A stretch of 64,000 bases of DNA, from contig JAEYOY010000079.1 of assembly GCA_023411215.1 (NCBI GenBank), positions 40,564-104,563 on the forward strand, read 5' to 3'. The notes beneath the pieces are model-generated. The model did not search any database, had not been told where the DNA came from, and saw only the letters and a list, made by a program, of their open reading frames with translations. The DNA comes from Bacillota bacterium. Its GTDB lineage: Bacteria > Bacillota > Clostridia > Lachnospirales > Lachnospiraceae. Made by a program: the position numbers and the translations under genes. Shown here piece by piece: positions 8,503-17,508 of this stretch (positions are counted from its first letter, which is position 1; each line of letters begins with the position of its first letter).

Positions 8503-9435
8503 ATGATAATTACAGTTACGATGAATCCGGCAATTGATAAAACAGTGGATCTGGAGCATATGGCACATGGAGGACTTAACCGTGTTAAAAATGTCATCAT
8601 AGATGCAGGCGGAAAGGGAATTAATGTATCCAAGACAATTAAGGAGCTGGGCGGCGAGACTATCGCAACCGGCTTTGTCGGCGGTAGCGGTGGTATGCTG
8701 ATTAAGAAGGTATTGCAGGATCAGGGAATTCAATCTGATTTTGTAGAAATAAAGAACGAGGTTAGAACGAATTTAAAGGTAGTGGAAGCGGACGGAAATG
8801 TAACCGAATTCAATGAGCCCGGCCCGCAGGTTACCGGGGAGGAACTGGAGGCATTAACACAGAAGCTGTTAAGCTATGCGAATAAAGAGGCTCTATTTGT
8901 TCTGGCAGGAAGCATTCCGAACGGAATTAGTAAGACGATCTACCAGACCTTAACCTATAAGCTTAAGGAAAAGGGAGCAAAGGTATTTGTTGATGCAGAT
9001 GGAGAGCTGTTCATACAGTCTCTGGAAGCAGGTCCTGATATTATTAAGCCCAACCGTCATGAGTTGGAGGAATATTATCATAAGGATTACCGTGTGGATG
9101 AGACAGAGCTGATTGATATGGGGCAGTCTTTGTTGGAGAAGGGAATCGGTATGATTGCCATCTCCTTAGGTCAGATGGGCGGCTTATTTATAACGAAGGA
9201 TAAGATACTCAGGTGCCCCGGTCTTAAAGTGGAAGCACACTCCACTGTCGGAGCGGGAGATGCCATGGTAGCAGCGCTGTCTTACGGCTATGATCAGGGA
9301 TTAACCTTGGAGGAAGGTGCAAAGCTTGGTATCGCTACTTCCGCAGGTGCAGTAACCACCAAGGGAACAAAACCTCCGAAGCGGGAGCTGGTAGATGCAT
9401 TGTTAAAGGAAGCGAAGGCGGAAGAGATTAGATAA
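8503..9435 (+). CDS. fruK: 1-phosphofructokinase (PfkB family)
   Basis: The 310-residue protein has the ribokinase/PfkB signatures: the N-terminal TMNPAIDK, the glycine motif DAGGKGINVSK (35-45) and the ATP/anion-hole motif GAGD (250-253) with the catalytic Asp253. The family 1-PFK/LacC phosphorylates fructose 1-phosphate or tagatose 6-phosphate. Fructose 1-phosphate would be the expected substrate if the next gene oxidises mannitol 1-phosphate at C2. GGAGG lies upstream of the ATG. Tagatose-6-phosphate kinase is the main alternative. Confidence 0.85.
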   Translation: MIITVTMNPAIDKTVDLEHMAHGGLNRVKNVIIDAGGKGINVSKTIKELGGETIATGFVGGSGGMLIKKVLQDQGIQSDFVEIKNEVRTNLKVVEADGNVTEFNEPGPQVTGEELEALTQKLLSYANKEALFVLAGSIPNGISKTIYQTLTYKLKEKGAKVFVDADGELFIQSLEAGPDIIKPNRHELEEYYHKDYRVDETELIDMGQSLLEKGIGMIAISLGQMGGLFITKDKILRCPGLKVEAHSTVGAGDAMVAALSYGYDQGLTLEEGAKLGIATSAGAVTTKGTKPPKRELVDALLKEAKAEEIR

Positions 9436-9513
9436 CAGATGTAGGTAGTATACGAAGAATGTTTGAGTGGAGGATTATTTGTTAATCTTCACTGTAGAAA
9501 GGACTAACATCAT

Positions 9514-10773
9514 ATGAAAACAAAAGCAGTCAGAATGTATGGAATGGATGATTTGAGATTAGAAGAGTTTGAGCTACCGGAGATTAAGGATGACGAGATA
9601 TTAGTGAAGGTAGTCAGCGACAGTATCTGTATGTCCACCTATAAATTAGTAAAACAGGGAAAGAAGCATAAACGTGCTCCTCAGAATATCGATACCAATC
9701 CCATCATTATCGGACATGAATTCTCCGGTGATATCGTAAAGGTAGGGGCAAAATGGGCAGAACAGTTCAAGCCCGGACAGAAATTCGCACTTCAACCGGC
9801 ATTGAATTATAAAGGAAGTCTGGCTTCTCCCGGCTATTCCTATGAATTTTTCGGTGGTGCTTGTACCTATTGTATCATCCCTCAGGAGGTTATGGAGCTA
9901 GGATGTTTACTTAACTATGACGGTGAGAGCTATTTTGAAGCATCTCTTGGAGAACCGATGAGCTGTATCATCGGAGGCTACCATGCCAATTATCATACCA
10001 ACAAGCAAAACTATAACCATTCCATGGGTGTGAAAGAGGGAGGAAATCTCCTGGTTATGGGGGGCTGTGGACCGATGGGACTTGGCGCGGTCAGCTATGG
10101 ACTTTGCATAGAGAATAAACCAAAGAGATTGGTAGTTACCGATATCAGCGACGATAGAATTGCTAGAGCACGTGAGGTAATTTCTGAGGAGATGGCAGCA
10201 GAGCATGGTGTAGAGCTGATCTATGTGAATACACAGACTATGGAAAATCCCTATGAGGAGCTGATGAAGCTGACGGAGGGATTGGGCTATGATGATGTGT
10301 TTGTCTACGTTCCCATCCGTCAGGTGGCAGAACTGGGTGATGCATTATTAGCCTTTGACGGCTGCATGAACTTCTTTGCAGGGCCGACCGATAATCAGTT
10401 TAAGGCAGATATCAATCTATATAATGTTCATTATACCAGTACACATATTATTGGAACGACCGGTGGGAATACCGATGATCTGGTGGAGGCAATAGATCTG
10501 GCCTCCCGTAAATTAATTGAGCCGGCAGTAATGGTTACTCATGTCGGTGGTATTGACAGTGTTGCAGAAGCTACTCTGAACCTCCCTCATATCCCGGGTG
10601 GAAAGAAGTTGAATTATATGCATCTTAACTTGCCTTTAACTGCAATTGACGATTTTGAAGAATTGGGTAAGACCGATCCATTGTTTGCAAAGCTGTCTGA
10701 TTCCTGCAAGCGCCATAAAGGCTTATGGAACAGTGAAGCGGAGCGTATCTTATTTGAGCATTTTGGGGTATAG
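9514..10773 (+). CDS. Zinc-type dehydrogenase, L-sorbose-1-phosphate reductase-like
   Basis: The 419-residue MDR-superfamily protein has a GroES-like catalytic domain with likely zinc ligands Cys39 and His68-Glu69 (GHEFSG), and a Rossmann domain with GGCGPMGLGA near 188-197. The four-cysteine structural zinc lobe of classical alcohol dehydrogenases is not evident. Overall it resembles SorE-type sugar-phosphate reductases, which act on the carbon next to the phosphorylated C1. In this locus it takes the place of MtlD, so a mannitol-1-phosphate 2-dehydrogenase making fructose 1-phosphate is inferred. AAAGGA precedes the start. Confidence 0.75.
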   Translation: MKTKAVRMYGMDDLRLEEFELPEIKDDEILVKVVSDSICMSTYKLVKQGKKHKRAPQNIDTNPIIIGHEFSGDIVKVGAKWAEQFKPGQKFALQPALNYKGSLASPGYSYEFFGGACTYCIIPQEVMELGCLLNYDGESYFEASLGEPMSCIIGGYHANYHTNKQNYNHSMGVKEGGNLLVMGGCGPMGLGAVSYGLCIENKPKRLVVTDISDDRIARAREVISEEMAAEHGVELIYVNTQTMENPYEELMKLTEGLGYDDVFVYVPIRQVAELGDALLAFDGCMNFFAGPTDNQFKADINLYNVHYTSTHIIGTTGGNTDDLVEAIDLASRKLIEPAVMVTHVGGIDSVAEATLNLPHIPGGKKLNYMHLNLPLTAIDDFEELGKTDPLFAKLSDSCKRHKGLWNSEAERILFEHFGV

Positions 10774-10800
10774 TGTGAAAACAGCAGATTGGAGATTGAT

Positions 10801-11064
10801 ATGGTAAGTCAAAGAATAACGGTGAAAAATACTTCCGGACTACATGCAAGACCGGCAAGTGAACTCGCAAAATTATGTACAAAGTGTAACAGTGATATTA
10901 CTATTGTAGTAGGTGAGAAAAGAATTAATCCTAAGAGTATCCTGATTCTGATGAGTGCAGCAATCCGCTGTGGCACTGAGATTTTAGTTGAGTGCAACGG
11001 GGCGTCAGAGCAGGAAGATCTGCAAGTGATTATTGAAGCAATTGATGGTGGTTTGGGAGAATAA
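10801..11064 (+). CDS. ptsH: Phosphocarrier protein HPr
   Basis: The ATG at 10801 with GGAG at 10791-10794 gives 87 residues, the usual HPr length. His15 in GLHARPA is the phosphocarrier and Ser46 in NPKSILILMSA matches the HPr-kinase site. The helix after Ser46 differs from the canonical IMGVMSL, and the protein has two unusual cysteines (26 and 29), so it may be a second, locus-dedicated HPr. It lies 27 bases after the dehydrogenase gene and 13 before ptsI. Confidence 0.9.
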   Translation: MVSQRITVKNTSGLHARPASELAKLCTKCNSDITIVVGEKRINPKSILILMSAAIRCGTEILVECNGASEQEDLQVIIEAIDGGLGE

Positions 11065-11077
11065 TGGAGGCTAAGCT

Positions 11078-12763
11078 ATGTTAGCTATTAATGTTGAGAG
11101 GACTGCATCAAGAGGAATTGCGATTGGCAGTGCCTTTATCGTCACGAGACCACAACTGAAGAAAGTATTTGCTTCGATCCCTGAGCAAGAGATTGGGAAC
11201 CAGATTAAACGGTACGAAGAAGCGGTTGCTTGTGCTACAAAGGACCTCGGTAGCCTTGCTGTTACCAATGCGATTTTCGGTGCACATCTGGAGATGGTGA
11301 AGGATATTGCACTCTATGATGGAGTTATAACAAAGATAAAGAGTGATAAGCTATGTGCGGAAGCGGCTTTGGAAGCAACGGCGGCTGAATTTGTATTCAT
11401 CTTCGAAAGCATGGAGGATGAGTATATGAGAGAACGGGCTGCCGATATTAAAGATGTCAGCCATCGTCTGATGTGCCATCTCCAGGGAGTGAAGAGTAAT
11501 CCCTTCGAAGGACTTACAGGTGAGGTGATACTGATCGCCAAGGACTTAGCTCCCTCAGACACTGTGGCTTTGGACCTGACTCACATTAAGGGCTTTATTA
11601 CTGAGGAGGGTGGAATCACAAGTCATGTATCCATCCTTGCGAAGGGACTTGGATTACCTGCACTGGTTGGTGTTGAGGGCATACTTAGTAAGGTTAAGCA
11701 GGATGATATTGTAATTATGGATGCACAGGAGGGACGAATTCTGATCGAACCTGACGGAGCTGTCCTGGAGCAATATCGGATGTCGATAGAAGAACAACGA
11801 AGAAAACACGAAGAGCTGTCAAAGCTTAAATCCTTACCGGCGATTAGCAGGGATGGAAGAAAAGTGCAGCTATGTGCCAATGTCGGAGGATTAAAGGATA
11901 TAAAAAAAGCAATCGAGTATGGCATTGATGGTGTAGGACTGTTCCGTAGTGAATTTCTTTATATGGATAATACCCATTTTCCGACGGAGGAAGAACAGTT
12001 TGCCGTGTATAAGGAAGCTGCAATCCTCTGTGGTAAGGAGCTAACCATAAGAACCTTAGATATCGGCGGAGATAAAGGTTTATCTTATTATGAATTTGAT
12101 AAGGAGGAGAACCCTTTCCTGGGCTGGAGAGCAATTCGAATCTCCCTGGAACTTATAGAGGTATTCAAGACACAGCTTAAAGCGATTCTTCGAGCTAGTG
12201 TATTTGGTGAAGTACGAATTATGTTTCCGATGATCATCTCTATAGAGGAGCTTCGTCAAGCCAAGGCAATTCTTGGGGAGTGTAAGAAGGAACTTCGGCA
12301 ACAGAGTATCGACTTTTCTGAAGAGATAGAGGTTGGTATGATGATTGAGACTCCCGCCTCTATTCTGATGGTAGAGGATTTTGCGGCAGAGGTTGACTTC
12401 TTCAGTATTGGTACCAATGATTTGACTCAGTACCTTCTGGCTGTTGACAGAGGGAATCAGAGGATCTCCAAATTGTACAACACCTTCCATCCTGCGGTAC
12501 TCCGCAGTATTAAGCGTGTTATTGAAGCAGGACATAACCACTCCATTAAGGTTGGCATGTGCGGTGAATTTGCCGGGGATGAGAAGGCAGTAAAGCTCCT
12601 GTTAGGCTTAGGGCTGGATGAGTTCAGTATGTCTGCCTCTGCCTTATGGAATACCAAGGATATTATTCGCGCCTCTTCCTATGAAGAGGCAAGACAGCTT
12701 GCCAAGGAGGCTTGCCTGAAGCAAACAATAACCGATATATATCGCTTACTTGAAATTGATTGA
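11078..12763 (+). CDS. ptsI: PTS enzyme I (PEP-protein phosphotransferase)
   Basis: The 561-residue protein has the full domain order: N-terminal HPr-binding/phosphohistidine domain with His183 in GGITSHVSILAKG, and the C-terminal PEP-binding TIM barrel ending with the catalytic Cys495 in GMCGEFAGD. It transfers phosphate from PEP to HPr. GGAGG at 11066-11070 precedes the ATG. It ends the locus, directly before a strong terminator, so general PTS components are transcribed with a sugar-specific operon. Confidence 0.95.
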   Translation: MLAINVERTASRGIAIGSAFIVTRPQLKKVFASIPEQEIGNQIKRYEEAVACATKDLGSLAVTNAIFGAHLEMVKDIALYDGVITKIKSDKLCAEAALEATAAEFVFIFESMEDEYMRERAADIKDVSHRLMCHLQGVKSNPFEGLTGEVILIAKDLAPSDTVALDLTHIKGFITEEGGITSHVSILAKGLGLPALVGVEGILSKVKQDDIVIMDAQEGRILIEPDGAVLEQYRMSIEEQRRKHEELSKLKSLPAISRDGRKVQLCANVGGLKDIKKAIEYGIDGVGLFRSEFLYMDNTHFPTEEEQFAVYKEAAILCGKELTIRTLDIGGDKGLSYYEFDKEENPFLGWRAIRISLELIEVFKTQLKAILRASVFGEVRIMFPMIISIEELRQAKAILGECKKELRQQSIDFSEEIEVGMMIETPASILMVEDFAAEVDFFSIGTNDLTQYLLAVDRGNQRISKLYNTFHPAVLRSIKRVIEAGHNHSIKVGMCGEFAGDEKAVKLLLGLGLDEFSMSASALWNTKDIIRASSYEEARQLAKEACLKQTITDIYRLLEID

Positions 12764-12790
12764 TAAAAACTTTCTTTTTAGTGTGTTCAA

Positions 12791-12827
12791 CGTAAAACAG
12801 CCGGGCTATTAGCCCGGCTGTTTTACG
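12791..12827 (+). terminator. Terminator of the PTS operon
   Basis: A perfect 17-bp stem (CGTAAAACAGCCGGGCT and complement) with a 3-base loop. The T-rich part lies within the right arm (CTGTTTTACG). Confidence 0.85.
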
Positions 12828-12930
12828 GTAGTGCCTGACATAGGATTTGCTGGGGGAGGTTTCTTTCTACGTGTAGATGTGTAATTGTAACTTCAAGAAA
12901 AGGCTTTTCTTTATTATGAATGCTGATGTC

Positions 12931-12970
12931 TATTAACTGCTAGTTAAAATTATTAACCTAAGTTAACTGC
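12931..12970. promoter_or_regulatory. Clustered TTAACT/AGTTAA motifs, possible XRE operator
   Basis: Within 40 bases the hexamers TTAACT, AGTTAA, TTAACC and AGTTAACT alternate, forming overlapping inverted repeats about 100 bases before the XRE-type regulator start. An autoregulatory site is inferred. The rest of 12828-13067 holds nothing else I can name. Confidence 0.4.
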
Positions 12971-13067
12971 AAATCCATTGTAATGCTATCAATCATGATC
13001 TACAATAGCGTTAAGAATTGGAACTGAAAATAAGCCATAGGAAAGAGATATGGAAAAGGAGTTAAGA

Positions 13068-14171
13068 ATGAAGGAGATTAAGATTGGTTCTATCATAGCA
13101 GCCAAGAGGAAGGAACGGGGAATTACGCAAGAGGAGTTGGCAAATCATCTGGGAGTGTCAAAACCGGCTGTATCAAAATGGGAGTCCGAACAGAGTTATC
13201 CTGATATTCTGTTGCTGCCGATACTTGCCTCCTATTTTGACATTACGGTGGATCAACTGATCGGATATGAGCCACAGATGAATAAGGAGGATATCAGAAA
13301 GTTATGCTATCGATTGACACAGGCCTTTACAAAGGAGCCCTTTGATAAGGTGTATAGTGAATGCGAGGATTATCTGAGGAAATATTTCTCTTGCTGGCAA
13401 CTACAGTTTCAGATCGGTACAATGCTGATCAATCATTGTCATCTAGCCGGTTCCATGGAACAAACGACTAAGATACTGGAAGAGGCATTGGCACTATTTG
13501 TGAGGATTGAGAAGTCCTGTGAGGAAGCCCATCTGGCAAAGCTGTCCATTCAGATGCAAGCAGTCTGCCATATGAGTCTGGGAAGGCCGCAGGAAGCAAT
13601 TGATTTAATGGAGAAACAGACTGCACCTCTGATGAGCCCGGAAAGTATTCTGGTGAGGGCATATCAGATGAAGGGTGACCGAGCGAAGGCCATCGAATAT
13701 CTTCAGGGTTATACCTATGTGAATCTGGTGACGATGCTGGGCGCAGTTCCGGAATATTTTTCACTATATGCGGATCAACCGGAACGGATGGATGAATATT
13801 ATCATATCTTCTTGACTATGAGCCAGTTGTTCCAGCTTGAGGAGCTATCTCCGGCAGCACTGATCAATATTTATCTGAGCGGAGCGATGGCCTATGCCAA
13901 GCAGGGGAATAAGGAGAAGGCGATTGATATTCTGGAGGCTTATACCGAGCTGATTCTTAAGCTGGATAAGGAGACAATCACTCTTCATGGCAATCGTATT
14001 TTTGATGCGCTGGAGGGGTATTTTACTGATGTGGATGCAGAGACGGATGCGCCAAGGGGGATGGAACTCATTCGAAAGGATATGAGGACCAGTATCTTGT
14101 CTAATCCGGCATTTGCAGGTCTGGAGGGTGAGGAACGTTTCCTGTATATTAAGAGAAAATTAGAGAGATAG
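13068..14171 (+). CDS. XRE-family regulator with TPR-like C-terminal domain
   Basis: The ATG at 13068 is preferred because AAGGAG (13056-13061) sits 6 bases upstream; an ATG at 13050 is the alternative. The 367-residue product starts with a Cro/CI helix-turn-helix (about 5-60; GITQEELANHLGVSKPAVSKW), followed by about 290 residues of helical, TPR-like repeats. This architecture is common in Firmicutes regulators that sense peptides or partner proteins, but no target is evident. A decayed gene follows 29 bases downstream. Ligand and regulon are unknown. Confidence 0.8.
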   Translation: MKEIKIGSIIAAKRKERGITQEELANHLGVSKPAVSKWESEQSYPDILLLPILASYFDITVDQLIGYEPQMNKEDIRKLCYRLTQAFTKEPFDKVYSECEDYLRKYFSCWQLQFQIGTMLINHCHLAGSMEQTTKILEEALALFVRIEKSCEEAHLAKLSIQMQAVCHMSLGRPQEAIDLMEKQTAPLMSPESILVRAYQMKGDRAKAIEYLQGYTYVNLVTMLGAVPEYFSLYADQPERMDEYYHIFLTMSQLFQLEELSPAALINIYLSGAMAYAKQGNKEKAIDILEAYTELILKLDKETITLHGNRIFDALEGYFTDVDAETDAPRGMELIRKDMRTSILSNPAFAGLEGEERFLYIKRKLER

Positions 14172-14181
14172 CTTATATTGA

Positions 14182-14403
14182 TGGCAAAGGAGGAATAGAA
14201 ATGGATTCCCACTGGCTAAGCTTATGCCGGATATATTTGCGGGTATTGAGATGCAGGGTGTGCAGATTATCATGCCGGAGCCGACGATCTTGGATGCTTA
14301 TAGTTAGTTCTTCAAGAATCTGACGAAGTATAATCCGATCACCCTCGCCTCTAAGAATGTGGCACTTTTGTCCGGCACGGTGGCTATAAAGGAGATGTTG
14401 TAA
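14182..14403 (+). pseudogene. Decayed small gene after the XRE regulator
   Basis: AAAGGAGG and an ATG at 14201 look like a proper start, but that frame shifts at once. The coherent frame is one base off: it reads MPDIFAGIEMQGVQIIMPEP from 14224, hits TAG at 14305-14307, then continues as FFKNLTKYNPITLASKNVAL to TAA at 14401. A frameshift and a nonsense mutation thus break a gene that was probably cotranscribed with the regulator. A long hairpin repeat starts at its end. The family is not recognised. Confidence 0.5.
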
Positions 14404-14521
14404 AAGTTTAATAAAACAGAAGACAAGGACAATATGCATCCCATAACCGAAGGATGCTCGCTTGGCGAGCTTCCTTCGGTTATGGGATGAAGTTGTTCTT
14501 GTCTTCGTTAAATTTTACAAC
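14397..14521. repeat. 125-base long hairpin element
   Basis: GTTGTAAAA (14397-14405) and TTTTACAAC (14513-14521) are inverted ends; GAAGACAAGGACAA pairs with TTGTTCTTGTCTTC, and CATCCCATAACCGAAGGA with its complement around an inner GCTCGC/GCGAGC stem. The inner part (AACCGAAGGA...TCCTTCGGTT) resembles the cores at 51035, 52252 and 56195. It directly follows a broken gene, as expected for a small inserted element. Confidence 0.7.
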
Positions 14522-14784
14522 AACCCCTTGTTCTTCTCCGTTTTCTATACTTTTTATGAATTTCTAAAAACCGTGGATAAGTCGGACAATGCTATGAAAG
14601 AATATCGTCATATGAATCAGCCTCCTCTTGATTATTATTTTCTTAATTTGGCTTATCATTTGTAATATATATAAGCCAATTATATGGAAATAATTGTAAA
14701 AATCAAGAGTAAAGCTGATATTCGGTCAAATCTTGTCCATAAACGGTAATCATAGTTTGCTGTGCTTCTGCATATAGTGATACT
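14522..14784. other. Intergenic stretch, possible coding remnant
   Basis: A frame ending in TAA at 14663-14665 encodes a plausible-looking tail (KEYRHMNQPPLDYYF), but without a start or ribosome binding site outside the hairpin element. It may be the far side of the gene broken at 14182-14403. I do not call it a gene. Confidence 0.3.
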
Positions 14785-16092
14785 TTATGTGATTTTCATC
14801 ATCACACGGACCGTAACACTATCCAAATCATCCTTGATCTGTAACTCACCTTCGTATTTCGTAATGACTTCCTTAATATTCTGTATTCCAAAGCCATGAT
14901 TTCTTTTGTCCGCTTTTGTGGTTAACATCTTTTCGTCAAGCTTCCCCCGGTCTGTCACTGTCGGGTTCTTGACAATGAATTCTAGGTACTTGCTTCCCGA
15001 ACGAATCTCAACAAGTATGTCCTTATCGGAAGCGGAAATCACCTTAATGGCTGCTTCGTAAGCATTTGACATCAGGTTAGATACAATGGTGCTCAGGTGC
15101 ATCATCGGTATGTTGAGCTCTTGCAGGATCCTTCCCTTTACATGTATTATTACATGCTCCTCCTTGCCCTTATTCACATAGTAATTAATGATGGCGTTGA
15201 TAATATCATTACCGGTATCATAAATGCTGGCTATTTTGTCTAAACTGTGATGAATATCCTGGATATAGCTTTTTGCATCCTCTGGCTTTCCTGTTTCTAG
15301 TAACTCTTCAATACAGATAATATGATTTCTAATGTCATGACGAAATTTCTTGGTATCTTCCTCCTGATTAAGAAGGGTTTTGTAATAATCGATTTGCTTT
15401 TCGTTATATTCTTCTCTAAGCTTATTTAAGCTCTTGTACTGCTCCCTTGAATAAAATAAAATAATCAAAGTAATGCAAACAATCTGAAATAGAATTGATA
15501 ATACAATCATTGCCGCATAAGTTAATCCAGGTTTTTCTGGAATACCACCCTCATAAATCATATAAGTCAGTGTATTAATATATGCGATAAGTGCAGCACT
15601 ACTTAAGAATAGAAACATAACAGTATTTGATAAATGATTGTAATTTAATATATGAAGCATTCCGCAATGCTTCATCATAATCCAGAAGGATGCCAGGATT
15701 ATGATGAGAATGATATTGCATATACATTGTTGAAGTAAAGCGCCTATAGCAACTGTTTCTTCTATCTGGTAAAAGTGAGTTATTATTGGTATAAAGAGGT
15801 TATCCCAGGTTACTGTTACTACGGATATACATATAAAGGTTTTTAATAGAAGCTTGAATTTTTCTTGATACAGACATAATATGGTAATTAAATTGATTAA
15901 AATGATGAAACCAGATAGAAACAAGGTACTAAGTGTTGGAATAAAATAAAGCAGGCAAAAAGCCATAGAAGTAAATAACATAAGAACGTATTTATATATG
16001 CCCTTACGATATCGAAAACCTAGTAAATTATGGAAAATAAGAATAAACTTTAATATTTCTGTAGCTATAGTTAAAAGATAAATACCAATCAT
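14785..16092 (-). CDS. AgrC/ComD-like sensor histidine kinase (GHKL)
   Basis: The 435-residue protein has about six membrane segments in residues 1-215, a short coiled linker, an H-box KKFRHDIRNH near residue 250 and a GHKL ATPase domain with N- and G-box residues (SNLMSNAYEAA, NHGFGIQNIKEV). This is the HPK10 class that senses peptide signals. It is the second gene of a pair with a LytTR response regulator 78 bases upstream. No agrB or agrD gene is visible nearby, so its signal is unknown. The ATG at 16092 has GGGGG upstream. Confidence 0.9.
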   Translation of the reverse strand: MIGIYLLTIATEILKFILIFHNLLGFRYRKGIYKYVLMLFTSMAFCLLYFIPTLSTLFLSGFIILINLITILCLYQEKFKLLLKTFICISVVTVTWDNLFIPIITHFYQIEETVAIGALLQQCICNIILIIILASFWIMMKHCGMLHILNYNHLSNTVMFLFLSSAALIAYINTLTYMIYEGGIPEKPGLTYAAMIVLSILFQIVCITLIILFYSREQYKSLNKLREEYNEKQIDYYKTLLNQEEDTKKFRHDIRNHIICIEELLETGKPEDAKSYIQDIHHSLDKIASIYDTGNDIINAIINYYVNKGKEEHVIIHVKGRILQELNIPMMHLSTIVSNLMSNAYEAAIKVISASDKDILVEIRSGSKYLEFIVKNPTVTDRGKLDEKMLTTKADKRNHGFGIQNIKEVITKYEGELQIKDDLDSVTVRVMMKIT

Positions 16093-16170
16093 ACATTCAC
16101 CCCCATGTACGTATTATGGTTATATCTAATATTGACATGCCTCATGCGACCCGTTATATAATGCCTTACT

Positions 16171-16863
16171 TTAATGCGAGACATTATAGTTCATAAATAC
16201 CTCACGCAGCTGAGCATATTTTCTTCTGGAGACCTCAATAACATCTCCGTTTTTCAATTTGATTCGATCAGACAAATCCTCGATCTGACTGATGTTAACC
16301 AAGTGTTTCTTATGGCAACGAAAAAAAAGTTTTGGGTCCAGCTGCTCTTCCCAGGTTATAAGACTGTTATCACTTCGGTATGTATTCTTAGCGGTCCATA
16401 CCTCAGTATAGCCCTGCTGTGCTGAGACGTACAGAATACTTTTTATATTGATGGTTACATCGACTCCCTCCTTTCTTAATGTGATGATCCTCCTTCCGAG
16501 AACCTCTGCAACTGCATCATTCATATATTCGGTGAACTCATCCCTATGGATTGGCTTCGTCATGAAGCGGTATGCGTTCACTTTATATCCATCTTTAAAT
16601 CGTCGTACATGGCTGGTAACTAGTATTACTAGGATATCCGGGTTCCTATGGTGAAGCTGTCTGGTAGTAATAATCCCATCAATTTGATCCATTTCTATAT
16701 CCATTAATATGATATGAAGTTCCCCTGAGTAGGCTAATAGGTCCTCGCCGGAAGCAAAGGTTATAATATCAAAATCAATTGACTTCTGCTTGCTGTATTC
16801 CTGTAATAAACGGACCGTTATATTTCGGATTATCTTATCATCGTCGCATACGGCAATTCTCAC
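16171..16863 (-). CDS. LytTR-family response regulator (AgrA-like)
   Basis: The 230-residue protein has a receiver domain (1-120) with acidic pocket residues CDDD (6-9) and phospho-acceptor Asp55 in ILMDIEM, followed by a LytTR DNA-binding domain (about 135-230, FFRCHKKHLVNI). It is the partner of the adjacent kinase. Its promoter is predicted at 16909-16937. LytTR regulators bind paired repeats near target promoters; the target is not identifiable here. The start codon follows AAGGAGG. Confidence 0.92.
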   Translation of the reverse strand: MRIAVCDDDKIIRNITVRLLQEYSKQKSIDFDIITFASGEDLLAYSGELHIILMDIEMDQIDGIITTRQLHHRNPDILVILVTSHVRRFKDGYKVNAYRFMTKPIHRDEFTEYMNDAVAEVLGRRIITLRKEGVDVTINIKSILYVSAQQGYTEVWTAKNTYRSDNSLITWEEQLDPKLFFRCHKKHLVNISQIEDLSDRIKLKNGDVIEVSRRKYAQLREVFMNYNVSH

Positions 16864-16908
16864 AGCCGACTTCCTCCTTAAGTATCAGTAATTACAATAG
16901 TTGACAAT

Positions 16909-16937
16909 ATTATACAGTAATGTTGTACAAATAGCAA
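16909..16937 (-). promoter_or_regulatory. Promoter of the two-component pair
   Basis: On the minus strand TTGCTA (16932-16937), 17-base spacer, TATAAT (16909-16914), about 46 bases before the regulator start. Confidence 0.5.
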
Positions 16938-17000
16938 TAAAAATTCCAAAAAAAGGAAGATGAGGTTTCCTATTAAGGACGAACTCCAATTAAAGGAAGA

Positions 17001-17052
17001 TACCCTCAAAAAAGCAAAACCTGTGGGGGCAGATTTTGCTTTTTTGAGGGTA
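17001..17052. repeat. Perfect 19-bp stem in a divergent intergenic region
   Basis: Arms 17001-17019 and 17034-17052 are perfectly complementary (starting TACCCTCAAAAAAGC) with a G-rich loop. It looks like a terminator but lies between divergent genes, so it may end a lost gene or act as an insulator. The rest of 16864-17508 holds no gene; a small hairpin AAAGCC/GGCTTT at 17452-17475 precedes ppa. Confidence 0.55.
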
Positions 17053-17508
17053 AACTATATATACAGAGGAGAATAGATTGAAAAATCAAAGGTTTTTCAA
17101 TCGGCAAATTTGTGCTGCTGCCAAAATTCACAGTCTTTGGCAGCATGTAGGATTAGTAGACTATTCTTAATGGAGAGTGTGGTAAATATATAATTCACTT
17201 ATATACTCACCCATAATATAATATTATTCGTAGTATATGGCAAACTTTGTCGTCACAAACGGTCATTATTAATCCTCGAACGGTAAAATAGCTTATTTTT
17301 CGATAGAAAATTCGCTGTTTCTGTGTTAGAATCTGAGATGAAAACGAATATTAGCTATGAGTAATCGGGTAAACTAACAGCTTATTAATGCTCATTCGCT
17401 TAAATTCCAGACACATAGAATGACTGCGATGCTGATATTTTTGGAATTAATAAAAGCCTGCTGCAAGTCGGCTTTCATAAATATTAAGAGTTGAAAGGAA
17501 ATGAAAGA

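Noticed and set aside
14462..14665. 67-codon open frame
   Set aside because: It starts within a long hairpin repeat and has no ribosome binding site; at most a remnant.
16093..16170. AgrD-like peptide between kinase and regulator
   Set aside because: A short frame (MRHVNIRYNHNTYMG) exists but lacks a ribosome binding site, an amphipathic leader and the acidic tail.
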